Source: an uncultured Christensenellaceae bacterium (GTDB lineage Bacteria; Bacillota; Clostridia; Christensenellales; Pumilibacteraceae). From it: a stretch of DNA of 27,409 bases. Below are positions 7,080-14,729 of the stretch, piece by piece. The notes below the pieces were generated by a model that was not told where the DNA came from, searched no databases, and was given only the letters and a program-made list of their open reading frames with translations. The stretch is from positions 1 to 27,409 of the forward strand of contig CAJULE010000029.1 in assembly GCA_910587445.1 (NCBI GenBank). Reading direction: 5' to 3'. Positions within the stretch are counted from its first letter, which is position 1, and each line of letters begins with the position of its first letter. The position numbers and the translations under genes were made by a program.

Positions 7080-8885
7080 TTACCTCTCCAATTTGAAAAT
7101 ATTATAGTAAAACGTATTCGCCAGCTCCCGCGAACGGTTCTTTATGAAACTTTCGTTCCACTGCGTGTTATTTCCATACTTCGACAAAAATTCTTTCACC
7201 GTCTCGAAGCTCGATTCGCGATAAAGCGGCACCTTTTTCACAAACTCGGGCTCGCCGTCTATTTTCCTCTGAATGGATTCGGCAAGCGGCAAGAGGTTGC
7301 CGATATAGCACGCGTGCTCCTCGGTCGCGGAATCGTTAAGGATATGCTCGACCGTCATTTTGTCTATGGTGAGTTCGTCCGTGCCCTGCTTGTACAATTC
7401 GTACATTCTCAAGAACTGCCTGATGTCCGTCTTTGTTTTTTCCCTGTCGTATATCTCCATTTTGTTCGAATAACCGAGCACGCAGAAGCTGTTGACGAAC
7501 ATATCGTAAGTAACGGATATCTTGAGAATATCGTATATCTTTTCTATGCCGTACGCTCCGCTTTCGATATTTCTCGCAAGCTCGTGGACTCTGTTTTCGA
7601 AAATCTTCGGCTGTTGCTTTTTTATGACAAGCTCTATAAGCGACATATGAAGAAGGTGCGTCATCGCCTTTTCCACCTCGCTTTCGTAATCTCGGTAAGC
7701 CGCTTTGCGGCGAGCTTTCTCTTCCGCATTTTCCGTTCCTTCCTCGCAAGCGAGCTTCAGTGCTTCGAGCCGCGAAAACAGCGAGAGTATAAGCGGACGG
7801 AACTGCGACTGCTTCTTTAGATCGAAGTACACGAGTATACTGTAAATGCCGTCGGTCGTCTCGCGCCTGTCGAAAAGGTCGTTGCCGCGAAAATCGCTCG
7901 GACTTATTATCCACTTATAGAACCGCGACTTCCTGTACAAGTCCTCGAGTATCTCTTTCGTATTGTTCTTGCTGTTGGCTTTCTTTATGACGCGCAGAAC
8001 CGTATTCACCTTATCCGCTTTGCCGTATTTGTGTATCGTGTAGTGGTCGATAAAGTTCGACAATGCGCTTTGACTTTTCGCCGTCAAAAGACTTTCTATG
8101 CTCGCCCACTTCTGTTTTGCAATGTCTATGTCCCCTATTGGCTTGTAGAACTTGAATATGTAGTTTTTCAGGAGCTCGTGCTGGGCAAGAGGCGTGCCGC
8201 GTGCATTGAGGATCTCGAATATGTCGTAGCCCTCCTGTTCCCTGTCCACGATTATCTGCACTATCTGCATATCGAGCAGACAGTTCGCAAACTTCATGAC
8301 CTTTTCCGTTTCTTTCTCGGGAGTGTCCGAGCTTATGAGCTCTTTTATTTTTCCGTAGTAAAACTCATAGCATTTATAGATGTTTTTCTGCTCCGACGTA
8401 TATGTGTGGTACGCCTTTACGCCGAGAGGTCGGAGTTCTCTCGCCGAAATAAATTCCATATTGTCGCCGATTATCTCGCCGAGAAGGTCGATGTTTTCGT
8501 TGCTTATCTTTATGTACTTGCCGTATTCGTCCGTCGCCGAAAGGTATTGAACGAGCAGGGAATGTCTGTCTTTCGCGCCTTGCTCGATAAGCAGACGGCA
8601 CACAGCCGAGAGCATTGCCATTACCGTGGAAAGACGTTGTTGCCCGTCAATAACGGAAAAGCAATCTATACCGCCCGTATTGCCGAGCTTTTCGAGAATA
8701 AACGTGCTGAAAAAGTGTTTTGTGTCGGTGGCATCGAGATTGTATACGAACAAAAGGTCGTCGAACAGATCCTGCCAATGCTTGTCCGTCCACACATATT
8801 TTCTCTGATACCTCGGTATCGTGTACTTGACCGTTCCGCCGAGAAGCTTTCTTATGGTAGTTCCGTTTCCCACCTCGTACGCCAT
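7080..8885 (-). CDS. DUF262/DUF1524 protein (GmrSD-like, putative type IV restriction)
   Basis: The 601-residue single chain combines an N-terminal DUF262 (GmrS-like, ParB/Srx fold, nucleotide-using) with a C-terminal DUF1524 (GmrD-like HNH nuclease). DUF262 hallmarks are PRYQRKYVWTDKHW (residues 24-37) and VIDGQQRLSTV (78-88). The C-terminal MTVEHILND followed by YIGNLLPLAES matches the HNH layout EHIxP...GNL, though Asn stands where the family usually has Pro. Family members cleave modified phage DNA. The start at 8885 has CGGAGG 8 nt upstream and a strong promoter. It is followed within 6 bp by the metallophosphoesterase. Defence function is inferred from the family, not shown. Confidence 0.85.
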   Translation of the reverse strand: MAYEVGNGTTIRKLLGGTVKYTIPRYQRKYVWTDKHWQDLFDDLLFVYNLDATDTKHFFSTFILEKLGNTGGIDCFSVIDGQQRLSTVMAMLSAVCRLLIEQGAKDRHSLLVQYLSATDEYGKYIKISNENIDLLGEIIGDNMEFISARELRPLGVKAYHTYTSEQKNIYKCYEFYYGKIKELISSDTPEKETEKVMKFANCLLDMQIVQIIVDREQEGYDIFEILNARGTPLAQHELLKNYIFKFYKPIGDIDIAKQKWASIESLLTAKSQSALSNFIDHYTIHKYGKADKVNTVLRVIKKANSKNNTKEILEDLYRKSRFYKWIISPSDFRGNDLFDRRETTDGIYSILVYFDLKKQSQFRPLILSLFSRLEALKLACEEGTENAEEKARRKAAYRDYESEVEKAMTHLLHMSLIELVIKKQQPKIFENRVHELARNIESGAYGIEKIYDILKISVTYDMFVNSFCVLGYSNKMEIYDREKTKTDIRQFLRMYELYKQGTDELTIDKMTVEHILNDSATEEHACYIGNLLPLAESIQRKIDGEPEFVKKVPLYRESSFETVKEFLSKYGNNTQWNESFIKNRSRELANTFYYNIFKLER

Positions 8886-8922
8886 GGACTTTTCCTCCGT
8901 AATTTAACGCATATTTTTTCGT

Positions 8923-8951
8923 ATTATACCACAAAACCTTCTCCGTGGCAA
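8923..8951 (-). promoter_or_regulatory. Strong extended -10 promoter of the GmrSD-like operon
   Basis: Leftward TTGCCA (8951-8946), a 17-bp spacer ending in TGG, and perfect TATAAT (8928-8923), about 40 bp before the ATG. Confidence 0.8.
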
Positions 8952-8983
8952 CCGTTTTAGTATCCGTATCGCCCGCCGCGAGA

Positions 8984-9011
8984 AAGCCCCTCGGCGCAAA
9001 CCGAGAGGCTT
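8984..9011 (-). terminator. Terminator-like hairpin after the brnTA operon
   Basis: AAGCCCCTCGG (8984-8994) pairs with CCGAGAGGCTT (9001-9011) with one mismatch. The T-run is weak on either side. The 299-bp gap from 8886 to 9184 holds this hairpin, the GmrSD promoter and the palindrome at 9131; no further gene is seen. Confidence 0.45.
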
Positions 9012-9130
9012 CCCTTGATCTTTTCGGGTCATGACGGCAATGTGCGGACAGTTTTTTTACCGCCGTTTCGACCTTGCCTGTATTGTATTATATTTTAGAA
9101 AGCTCGGCAACGCTTTACCGTCACATTCGC

Positions 9131-9146
9131 GTTACATAAGTGTAAC
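9131..9146. promoter_or_regulatory. 16-bp palindrome GTTACA-N4-TGTAAC, candidate operator
   Basis: GTTACATAAGTGTAAC shares its arms with the site at 4440-4455. It lies downstream of brnA and about 180 bp upstream of the GmrSD promoter, so its target is unclear. Confidence 0.35.
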
Positions 9147-9184
9147 AACCGTGCGACAAAAGCATAAAAATCTGTTTTCTTATT

Positions 9185-9394
9185 TTAATTCCACGCCACT
9201 GTAGGCTGTCTTTTGTTTTTTGCACAGTCCGCAAGAAATAAGTTGATGAGTGTTTGATAAGGAATCCCCATGCTTTGCGACAGATTTTTAAAATAGTCGA
9301 TTGTATCATTATCTAAATTTATAGTAATTTGTTTTTTTAACTTCTTTGCATAAGGATTTTTTCTTGCATTCGAAAAATCATATTCTTCTACCAT
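9185..9394 (-). CDS. brnA: BrnA-type antitoxin
   Basis: The 69-residue protein MVEEYDFSNARKNPYAK... has the BrnA layout: a short N-terminal toxin-contacting part (SNARKNPYAKKLKKQ) and a ribbon-helix-helix DNA-binding part, with strand QITINLDNDTIDYFKNLS and helix GIPYQTLINLFLADC. BrnA neutralises BrnT and represses the operon. The start at 9394 follows AGGAGAGGTG at a good distance; an in-frame ATG at 9415 lies inside brnT and lacks a ribosome site. The brnT stop and this ATG are 1 bp apart, so translation is coupled. It is AT-rich, as mobile toxin-antitoxin genes often are. Confidence 0.85.
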   Translation of the reverse strand: MVEEYDFSNARKNPYAKKLKKQITINLDNDTIDYFKNLSQSMGIPYQTLINLFLADCAKNKRQPTVAWN

Positions 9395-9395
9395 T

Positions 9396-9689
9396 TTAAT
9401 CACCTCTCCTTTCATAATATTTTGCTTCGTTTTTTGTTGCTTTTCTTGCGGATATAATTCTTATAACAGTATCTGTCGCCCTATAACAATGACAGACAAC
9501 AAGCAAATTTGCTTTTATGCTGAAACCGAGAATGATAAATCTTTCTTCTTCCGCCGAATGTTCGGGGTCGTCTATGACCAAAGCGCATTCGTCATAGAAA
9601 ACCGTTTTAGCTTCCTCAAACGAAATTTTATGTTTGTTCTTATTTATGACATTTTTATTTTCGTCCCATTCGAAACCAAGCTCTTTCAT
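9396..9689 (-). CDS. brnT: BrnT-type ribonuclease toxin
   Basis: The 97-residue protein matches BrnT (DUF497): FEWDENKNVINKNKHKISFEEA at the N-terminus, PEHSAEEERFIILG in the middle and IRIISARKATKNEAKYYE at the end. Family members fold like RelE and act as RNases that stop translation. Toxin-first order with BrnA behind is the family rule. No ribosome site is seen before the ATG, and the -10 box lies only 6 bp upstream, so the message is probably leaderless. The stop codon almost touches the brnA start. Confidence 0.9.
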   Translation of the reverse strand: MKELGFEWDENKNVINKNKHKISFEEAKTVFYDECALVIDDPEHSAEEERFIILGFSIKANLLVVCHCYRATDTVIRIISARKATKNEAKYYERRGD

Positions 9690-9692
9690 AAT

Positions 9693-9724
9693 TATATTAT
9701 AATTATAATATACGTATTTGTCAA
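9693..9724 (-). promoter_or_regulatory. brnTA promoter with overlapping 20-bp palindrome
   Basis: Leftward TTGACA (9724-9719), a 17-bp spacer and TATAAT (9701-9696) are both perfect. Bases 9693-9712 form a perfect 20-bp palindrome (TATATTATAA and its complement) covering the -10, which fits autorepression by BrnA. The expected transcription start falls on the brnT ATG. Confidence 0.8.
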
Positions 9725-9747
9725 GCCATTTATTCGTATATGCCTAT

Positions 9748-10974
9748 TCAATCCTTGCGGAAAATTTCCGCGACGGCTTGTCCGCGACGCACGCGGCTCT
9801 CTATCATATCCGCAAGCTGTTTCGCCGCTCTGCCGCTTCTGCCGCCCTTTCCGAGAGCGTAGCGTTCGGCAACGAGCGAGAGCGTCGCGCCGTCGAGCTC
9901 TATATTTCTGTCCGCAAGTATTCCGGAAAGTATGGCTGCGAATTCGCGCTTGTCGGGACTCAAAAAAGTCACGGTAAGTCCGAAGCGATCGGACAGCGAC
10001 ATCTGCTCCTGTACGGTGTCGTTCACGTGCATATCGTTCATACTGCCCTCGTAGTTCTCTTTTACGAGATGACGGCGGTTGGACGTCGCGTATATGAGTG
10101 CGTTATCGAGACGGCTCACCGAACCTTCGAGCGCGGCTTTTAGTTCGGCATAGTCGTCAGTGCCTTCGACGAATGTCAAATCGTCGATAAAGATTATAAA
10201 GCGAAAACACTTCATTTTTTCTACGAGCTTGAACACTTTCGGAAAATCGGAGATCGCCGCTTTCGACACCTCCAAAAGCCGCAAGCCGCGCGAAGAATAC
10301 TCATTCAGGACGGCGTGCACCATACTCGACTTGCCCGTACCCCTGTCTCCGTATAAAAGCACGTTGTTTGCCGGCAGTCCGTCCAAAAAGTTCAGAGTGT
10401 TTTCCACTATAGCCTCTTTGCAATCGTCGTAGAGCTTGAGATCCGCAAGCCTTACGGGATTTATGTTTTCCACGGGAACAAGCTTCTTTTCTTTCACATC
10501 GTAGGAGTACGCAACCGACTTCGCAAACACGCCGTAGCCTTTGCTTTTGATAGAGTCCTCAAGCTGCTTAAAGTCCGGGACGCGTCCCTTCCCCGCCTTC
10601 CACTTCGGGAAAGCCTTTACCCCGTCTTTGTAGTATTCGGCAAAATGCGCTGGCTCGAGACGGGCGAGAGTTCCGAGAAGTTTAAGTTCGCGCCGCGCCG
10701 TTTCTTTAAGCGAGTCTACGTTTTCTCCGCAAGCCATGCGCGCGGAAAGAGGGTTTTCGTCGGAAAGGATCCTCGCCGCGAAATACTCGGCACAGTTGTC
10801 CTCGCACCCCTCGGCGCAAAGCGCACGGTAATACTCCGCCCAAAGCTCCGCCAACTCGCGTATGTCGGGAAGCAAACACATTTTCACAAGCGCGTCTATG
10901 CCAGCATCGTTTTTAGTATTTTTGAAAAGCGACAATGCCGCCGCCCCGAGCGATATCGAAGAAAAATCGGTCAT
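9748..10974 (-). CDS. DUF815-family AAA+ ATPase
   Basis: The 408-residue cytoplasmic protein has an N-terminal helical region (about 1-180) and an AAA+ module: Walker A YGDRGTGKSSMVHAV (about 208-222), Walker B FIIFIDDLTF, sensor 1 YATSNRRHL, a box VII-like SLSDRFGLTVTF and sensor 2 GRSGRAAKQLAD near the C-terminus. This arrangement is DUF815, widespread in Clostridia and of unknown function. AAGGAGA lies just before the ATG at 10974. It diverges from ilvC with back-to-back promoters, and no partner gene is evident. Confidence 0.88.
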   Translation of the reverse strand: MTDFSSISLGAAALSLFKNTKNDAGIDALVKMCLLPDIRELAELWAEYYRALCAEGCEDNCAEYFAARILSDENPLSARMACGENVDSLKETARRELKLLGTLARLEPAHFAEYYKDGVKAFPKWKAGKGRVPDFKQLEDSIKSKGYGVFAKSVAYSYDVKEKKLVPVENINPVRLADLKLYDDCKEAIVENTLNFLDGLPANNVLLYGDRGTGKSSMVHAVLNEYSSRGLRLLEVSKAAISDFPKVFKLVEKMKCFRFIIFIDDLTFVEGTDDYAELKAALEGSVSRLDNALIYATSNRRHLVKENYEGSMNDMHVNDTVQEQMSLSDRFGLTVTFLSPDKREFAAILSGILADRNIELDGATLSLVAERYALGKGGRSGRAAKQLADMIESRVRRGQAVAEIFRKD

Positions 10975-11006
10975 GACTGTCTCCTTGATGTTCCTATTCG
11001 CCCACT

Positions 11007-11036
11007 ATTATATCAAAATTTGCGTTTGACAGTCAA
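11007..11036 (-). promoter_or_regulatory. Promoter of the DUF815 gene
   Basis: Leftward TTGACT (11036-11031), 18-bp spacer, TATAAT (11012-11007), 33 bp from the ATG. Its -35 is 6 bp from the -35 of the ilvC promoter. Confidence 0.75.
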
Positions 11037-11042
11037 TAAAAT

Positions 11043-11071
11043 TTGACAAACTCGCCCCGTCGATGTATAAT
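11043..11071 (+). promoter_or_regulatory. Promoter of ilvC
   Basis: Perfect TTGACA (11043-11048), 17-bp spacer, perfect TATAAT (11066-11071). The leader to the ATG at 11148 is about 70 nt and shows no T-box or obvious attenuator. Confidence 0.85.
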
Positions 11072-11147
11072 TACCGCATACACGCGTTAAAGTGCGAAAG
11101 CGCAGAAGCGATCGAAGTTCAAATAATCATCTTTAAGGAGCAATATC

Positions 11148-12155
11148 ATGGCTAAAATCTTTTATGCAAAGGACTGCAACCTCGACTATCTGAAGAAAAA
11201 GACGGTTGCAATCATAGGCTACGGTTCGCAGGGACACGCTCACGCGCTCAACCTCAAGGACAGCGGAGTCAAAGTAGTCGTCGGTCTCTATCCCGGCTCG
11301 AAAAGCGCGGCGCGCGCAGAGAAAGCGGGGCTCACCGTGCTCACCGCCGCAGAGGCGGCAAAAAAAGCCGACGTTATCATGATGCTTACGCCCGACGAAA
11401 AACAGGCGAAGATCTACCGCGAGGACATACTCCCCTCGCTCACCGAAGGCAAGGCGCTCGCGTTTGCGCACGGCTTCAACATTCACTTCAAACAGATAGT
11501 TCCGCCCGAGAACGTGGACGTGTTCATGATCGCGCCCAAAGGTCCCGGGCACACGGTGCGCAGCGAATACGTCGAGGGCAAGGGCGTGCCCTGCCTCGTA
11601 GCGATTCACCAAAACGCAACGGGCAAGGCGCAGGAAATAGCGCTTGCTTACGCGCTCGGTATAGGCGGAGCGAGAGCGGGCGTACTCGAAACGACGTTCA
11701 AGTGCGAGACCGAAACCGACCTTTTCGGAGAACAAGCCGTTCTTTGCGGCGGTGTGACCGCTCTAATGAAAGCGGGCTTCGAAACGCTCGTCGAAGCCGG
11801 CTATGACCCCCAGAACGCATACTTCGAGTGCATACACGAAATGAAGCTCATAGTAGACCTCATCTACCGTGGAGGCTTCTCATTCATGCGCTACTCGATT
11901 TCCGACACGGCGGAATACGGAGACTATAAAATAGGCAAGCGCATAATCACGGACGAGACGAAAAAGGAAATGAAAAAGGTGCTTTCCGAAATTCAGGACG
12001 GAACTTTCGCAAGCAATTGGATAGCCGAAAACAACAACGGCAGAGCATATTTCAACGCTACGCGCCGCCTCGAGAGCGAGCACAAGCTCGAGGAAGTCGG
12101 CAAAGAACTCCGCAAAATGTACAGCTGGAGCGACGAGGACAAGTACGCCGACTGA
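11148..12155 (+). CDS. ilvC: Ketol-acid reductoisomerase (class I)
   Basis: This enzyme converts acetolactate or acetohydroxybutyrate to the dihydroxy acids of valine, leucine and isoleucine synthesis. At 335 residues it is class I. The Rossmann motif is GYGSQGHAHALNL (residues 24-36). The cofactor loop GLYPGSKSAARAEKAG carries the two Ser usually linked to NADPH binding. Metal and substrate residues are in the C-terminal knot: ETDLFGEQAVLCGG, CIHEMKLIVDLIYRGG and SISDTAEYGDY. AAGGAG at 11135-11140 supports the start. It stands alone; ilvB, ilvN and ilvD are not in this window. Confidence 0.97.
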   Translation: MAKIFYAKDCNLDYLKKKTVAIIGYGSQGHAHALNLKDSGVKVVVGLYPGSKSAARAEKAGLTVLTAAEAAKKADVIMMLTPDEKQAKIYREDILPSLTEGKALAFAHGFNIHFKQIVPPENVDVFMIAPKGPGHTVRSEYVEGKGVPCLVAIHQNATGKAQEIALAYALGIGGARAGVLETTFKCETETDLFGEQAVLCGGVTALMKAGFETLVEAGYDPQNAYFECIHEMKLIVDLIYRGGFSFMRYSISDTAEYGDYKIGKRIITDETKKEMKKVLSEIQDGTFASNWIAENNNGRAYFNATRRLESEHKLEEVGKELRKMYSWSDEDKYAD

Positions 12156-12187
12156 ATTAAATAACAGTAATGGGTTTACCGTAAAAC

Positions 12188-12224
12188 AACAGCTCTTCGA
12201 CGCGTTACGAAGAGCTGTTTTATT
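12188..12224 (+). terminator. Intrinsic terminator after ilvC
   Basis: AACAGCTCTTCG (12188-12199) pairs with CGAAGAGCTGTT (12208-12219), followed by TTTTATT. It also faces the end of the convergent small gene. Confidence 0.85.
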
Positions 12225-12227
12225 CGT

Positions 12228-12560
12228 TTATGTTTTATCGTTTTTGCCGTTTTTAACAATATCTTCGATATTCGTAAACAAATCTACGGCTTCATTTATT
12301 TCGGAATCTGCCGCGCCGCTTGCTTTCATTCTTTTGCTTATCCCGTCTTTTGCCCACATATCGAATTCCGTTTTCACATCGAAATCGGTCGCATAATCGA
12401 AGACATCTTCCTGCTTTATGCGGTAATAATCCAAATAACTTTTCAATACTTTCGGTATCGACATACCGAGCCTTGTCAGCTTAAACGTATCAGTATCTCC
12501 GAGTTTGGTCTTATGATACCAATCTTTATTTTTTAAAAAATACGGTCGTTTCCCAAACAT
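12228..12560 (-). CDS. Hypothetical protein, 110 aa
   Basis: I do not recognise this protein. It begins MFGKRPYFLKNKDWYHKTKLGD, has no signal peptide or TM segment, is rich in charged and aromatic residues and looks mainly helical, with a middle section IPKVLKSYLDYYRIKQEDVFDY. TTAGGAGTTTGTCGT precedes the ATG at 12560. It starts 15 bp after the LRR_5 gene stop and so is probably the second gene of that operon. It is more AT-rich than its partner. The real ribosome site and operon position support it being a true gene. Confidence 0.65.
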   Translation of the reverse strand: MFGKRPYFLKNKDWYHKTKLGDTDTFKLTRLGMSIPKVLKSYLDYYRIKQEDVFDYATDFDVKTEFDMWAKDGISKRMKASGAADSEINEAVDLFTNIEDIVKNGKNDKT

Positions 12561-12575
12561 ACGACAAACTCCTAA

Positions 12576-14057
12576 CTACTCTTCGCAGGACTTTCTGTTT
12601 AAAGCGCGCAGCTTTGCTTTCGTCGGCAGAGATAATCTCTCGCACCCGTAAAACGCCTTGTCTCCCACCTTTTCGAGAGCGGCGGGCAGCTTGAACGTCG
12701 AAAGCGCCGAACAGTTATACAAGAATCCCTCACCCAATCCGAAAACGCTCTTTTCGACGGACAGCTCGGTGAGCGCCGTGCATCCGCAGAACATGAATGC
12801 CGGCAGCGCACACTTTGCCGATTTGACGCTCGCACTGCGCAGGTGTCGGCAGTTTTCGAATATTCTTTCTCCCATTTCAATCACGCCGTCGGGGACAATC
12901 ACGGTTTCGAGAAGAGTGCCGGCAAAGGCTCCGTCTCCTATCTTCGCGAGCTTCTTGCCGAACGTAACGCGCCTTAAGGCGCTTCCGAAAAACGCGCGCT
13001 CTTCCACTTTTGTTACCGACGGCGGCAAGTCCATTTCGCGCAGGCTCTCGCACCCCTCGAACATACCGCGAGATATCGCCGCGGGTTTTGCCGAAAGCAT
13101 AACGCGAGCCAGCGACACGCAGTCCTTAAACATTCTGTCGGGATATGTCGCAACCGCCGCGGGAAGCGCTATCTCGTAGAGACGAGCGCAGCCCTCGAAC
13201 ACGCCGTGCACGTTCTCGCCCGTGCCGAACTCCGAAAGAGCGGCTGGCAAAACCACGTCCGACAGGTTCTTGCACCCGTAAAACGCTCCGCCGCCCACAT
13301 ACTCGATCGTATCGGGCAAAACGGCTTTCTTCAAGAGCCCGCACTCCGCAAAAGCCTCCTCGTCTATGCACCTTACGCCCACAGGCAAGTTGAGTTCGGT
13401 TATGCTCTCGCACCCTCGGTAGGCTTCCGCGCCTATTTTCGCTGCCCGTCTGATTCCCGTATGCACGAGTTTTTTACAGCCGCAAAAAGCCCGCTCGCAC
13501 ACTTCTTCGAGCGTGGACGGCAAGCTTACGGTGATGAGACCGCTACCTTCAAACGCCTCTTCCCCTATAGTTTTAAGCCCCTTTTTGAACGCTATGCTCA
13601 AAAGATTTTTACAGTAGGCAAATGCCCTCGCGCCCACAAAGGTTATGGCGCCCGCCGCAACGACTTCGGAAACGGCGCTGCCCGCGAACGCTTCATCGCC
13701 TATTGTATTAAGCGTGGACGGCAAAACGGCGCGCGTAATCTTCGTGCCGGCAAAGACGCCGCTCGCGATCTCTGTCACGCCGTAAGGCACTTCGATATCT
13801 TTGGCAAACCTCGAGCGGAAACCGACAAGCTTCGTCCCCTCGATTTTATAGGCGGACGGGTGTTTGTCCAAAGTATACTTATTGCCGAGCACGGTCACAT
13901 CGTCGATTTCGCCGTCCTCGCCCTCATAGAGAGTCACGACTATGCCCGCGGCGTTGACCGCTCCCACGCAGCCGCAGACGCCGCAACGCACTCTGCCGCC
14001 TTTGACCTCTTCCTTTGCTATCTTCGCGCCGCAACGCGCACATCTGTACTTTTTCAT
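12576..14057 (-). CDS. Zinc-ribbon protein with BspA-type (LRR_5) leucine-rich repeats
   Basis: The 493-residue protein opens with a C2-C2 zinc ribbon (C6, C9, C25, C28 in YRCARCGAK and RCGVCG), then a short linker, then about fifteen 20-24-residue LRR_5 repeats of the form EEAFEGSGLITVSLPSTLEEV from residue 80 to the C-terminus. LRR_5 proteins are usually secreted surface adhesins, but this one has no signal peptide, TM segment or anchor, so it should be cytoplasmic and its ligand is unknown. CGGAGGG fixes the start at 14057; an in-frame ATG at 14111 overlaps the promoter. It heads an operon with the 110-aa protein. Confidence 0.82.
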   Translation of the reverse strand: MKKYRCARCGAKIAKEEVKGGRVRCGVCGCVGAVNAAGIVVTLYEGEDGEIDDVTVLGNKYTLDKHPSAYKIEGTKLVGFRSRFAKDIEVPYGVTEIASGVFAGTKITRAVLPSTLNTIGDEAFAGSAVSEVVAAGAITFVGARAFAYCKNLLSIAFKKGLKTIGEEAFEGSGLITVSLPSTLEEVCERAFCGCKKLVHTGIRRAAKIGAEAYRGCESITELNLPVGVRCIDEEAFAECGLLKKAVLPDTIEYVGGGAFYGCKNLSDVVLPAALSEFGTGENVHGVFEGCARLYEIALPAAVATYPDRMFKDCVSLARVMLSAKPAAISRGMFEGCESLREMDLPPSVTKVEERAFFGSALRRVTFGKKLAKIGDGAFAGTLLETVIVPDGVIEMGERIFENCRHLRSASVKSAKCALPAFMFCGCTALTELSVEKSVFGLGEGFLYNCSALSTFKLPAALEKVGDKAFYGCERLSLPTKAKLRALNRKSCEE

Positions 14058-14088
14058 ATGCCCTCCGAAAGCAGCCCGATTATAAATA

Positions 14089-14118
14089 ATTTTACCACGA
14101 GCGAAACGCATTTGTCAA
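14089..14118 (-). promoter_or_regulatory. Promoter of the LRR_5 gene
   Basis: Leftward TTGACA (14118-14113), an 18-bp spacer ending TGG, and TAAAAT (14094-14089). Confidence 0.7.
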
Positions 14119-14145
14119 GCCGCTCCGCCCTTTTCTCCGAGCAAA

Positions 14146-14173
14146 GGAAAAACCCCGCGGCTTGCGCGAGGTT
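14146..14173 (-). terminator. Intrinsic terminator after the lipoprotein gene
   Basis: Read leftward, AACCTCGCG (14173-14165) pairs with CGCGGGGTT (14159-14151), with one mismatch, and runs into TTTTT. Confidence 0.7.
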
Positions 14174-14200
14174 TGTCAGATTGCCGATCAATTGATTTGT

Positions 14201-14611
14201 TTATGCGTTCTTGAATATTTCCAGCGCGTCTTTTAACGAAGGAGACACGCAAGCAACGGGCAAAAACATACAGTTGCCGTTTATGTAATCGCTCTCCGAA
14301 AGGTCTTTCAAAAGCCCTTTAATCGTAGCGCTGTCGTCGACTGCCTTCTTCATATCGTCTGTAGACTTGAACTCGATGATAAGCACCGTGCAGGTAAGCC
14401 CCTTCGTAAGAACGTGCGGCGTCATGACGATTTCGTCCTCTTCGAGATCCTTCGTGATATCGGTGAAAATATTGGACATTGTCTCCGACTCCTTGAAGCC
14501 CTCTTTCTCGAATGCCTTAAGCACCGAACCGTAGCTGCTGCAACCGACAAGCGTAAACACGCAGAGCGCAAGACAGAGCGCGGACAGCAAAACTTTTCCC
14601 AATTTTTTCAT
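14201..14611 (-). CDS. Small putative lipoprotein, 136 aa
   Basis: The N-terminus MKKLGKVLLSALCLALCVFTLVGCSS is a lipoprotein signal with lipobox LVGC; Cys24 would be lipidated, leaving about 112 residues outside the membrane. The mature part looks like a small alpha/beta domain (LKAFEKEGFKESE..., CTVLIIEFKSTDDMKKAV) and has two further Cys. I do not recognise the family. It has its own promoter and terminator, so it is a single-gene unit and not part of the ABC operon behind it. GGAGGG lies before the ATG at 14611. Confidence 0.8.
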   Translation of the reverse strand: MKKLGKVLLSALCLALCVFTLVGCSSYGSVLKAFEKEGFKESETMSNIFTDITKDLEEDEIVMTPHVLTKGLTCTVLIIEFKSTDDMKKAVDDSATIKGLLKDLSESDYINGNCMFLPVACVSPSLKDALEIFKNA

Positions 14612-14647
14612 ATTATAGCCCTCCGTAAATATTTATTAGGTACTGTA

Positions 14648-14676
14648 ATTATATCATGTATATCGTCGTTCGTCAA
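14648..14676 (-). promoter_or_regulatory. Promoter of the lipoprotein gene
   Basis: Leftward TTGACG (14676-14671), 17-bp spacer, perfect TATAAT (14653-14648). Confidence 0.75.
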
Positions 14677-14690
14677 GAAGAAATTCGAGT

Positions 14691-14715
14691 AAAAAGCAAA
14701 AATATATTCGCTTTT
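14691..14715 (-). terminator. Weak terminator after the ABC transporter operon
   Basis: Leftward AAAAGC (14715-14710) pairs with GCTTTT (14697-14692) across a 12-nt AT-rich loop and ends in TTTTT, just past the ATPase stop at 14730. Confidence 0.35.
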
Positions 14716-14729
14716 GATATTTCTTTCGA

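Noticed and set aside
6165..7820. 551-codon open frame on the + strand
   Set aside because: Antisense to the metallophosphoesterase and GmrSD-like genes, which carry full motif sets; no ribosome site or family similarity.
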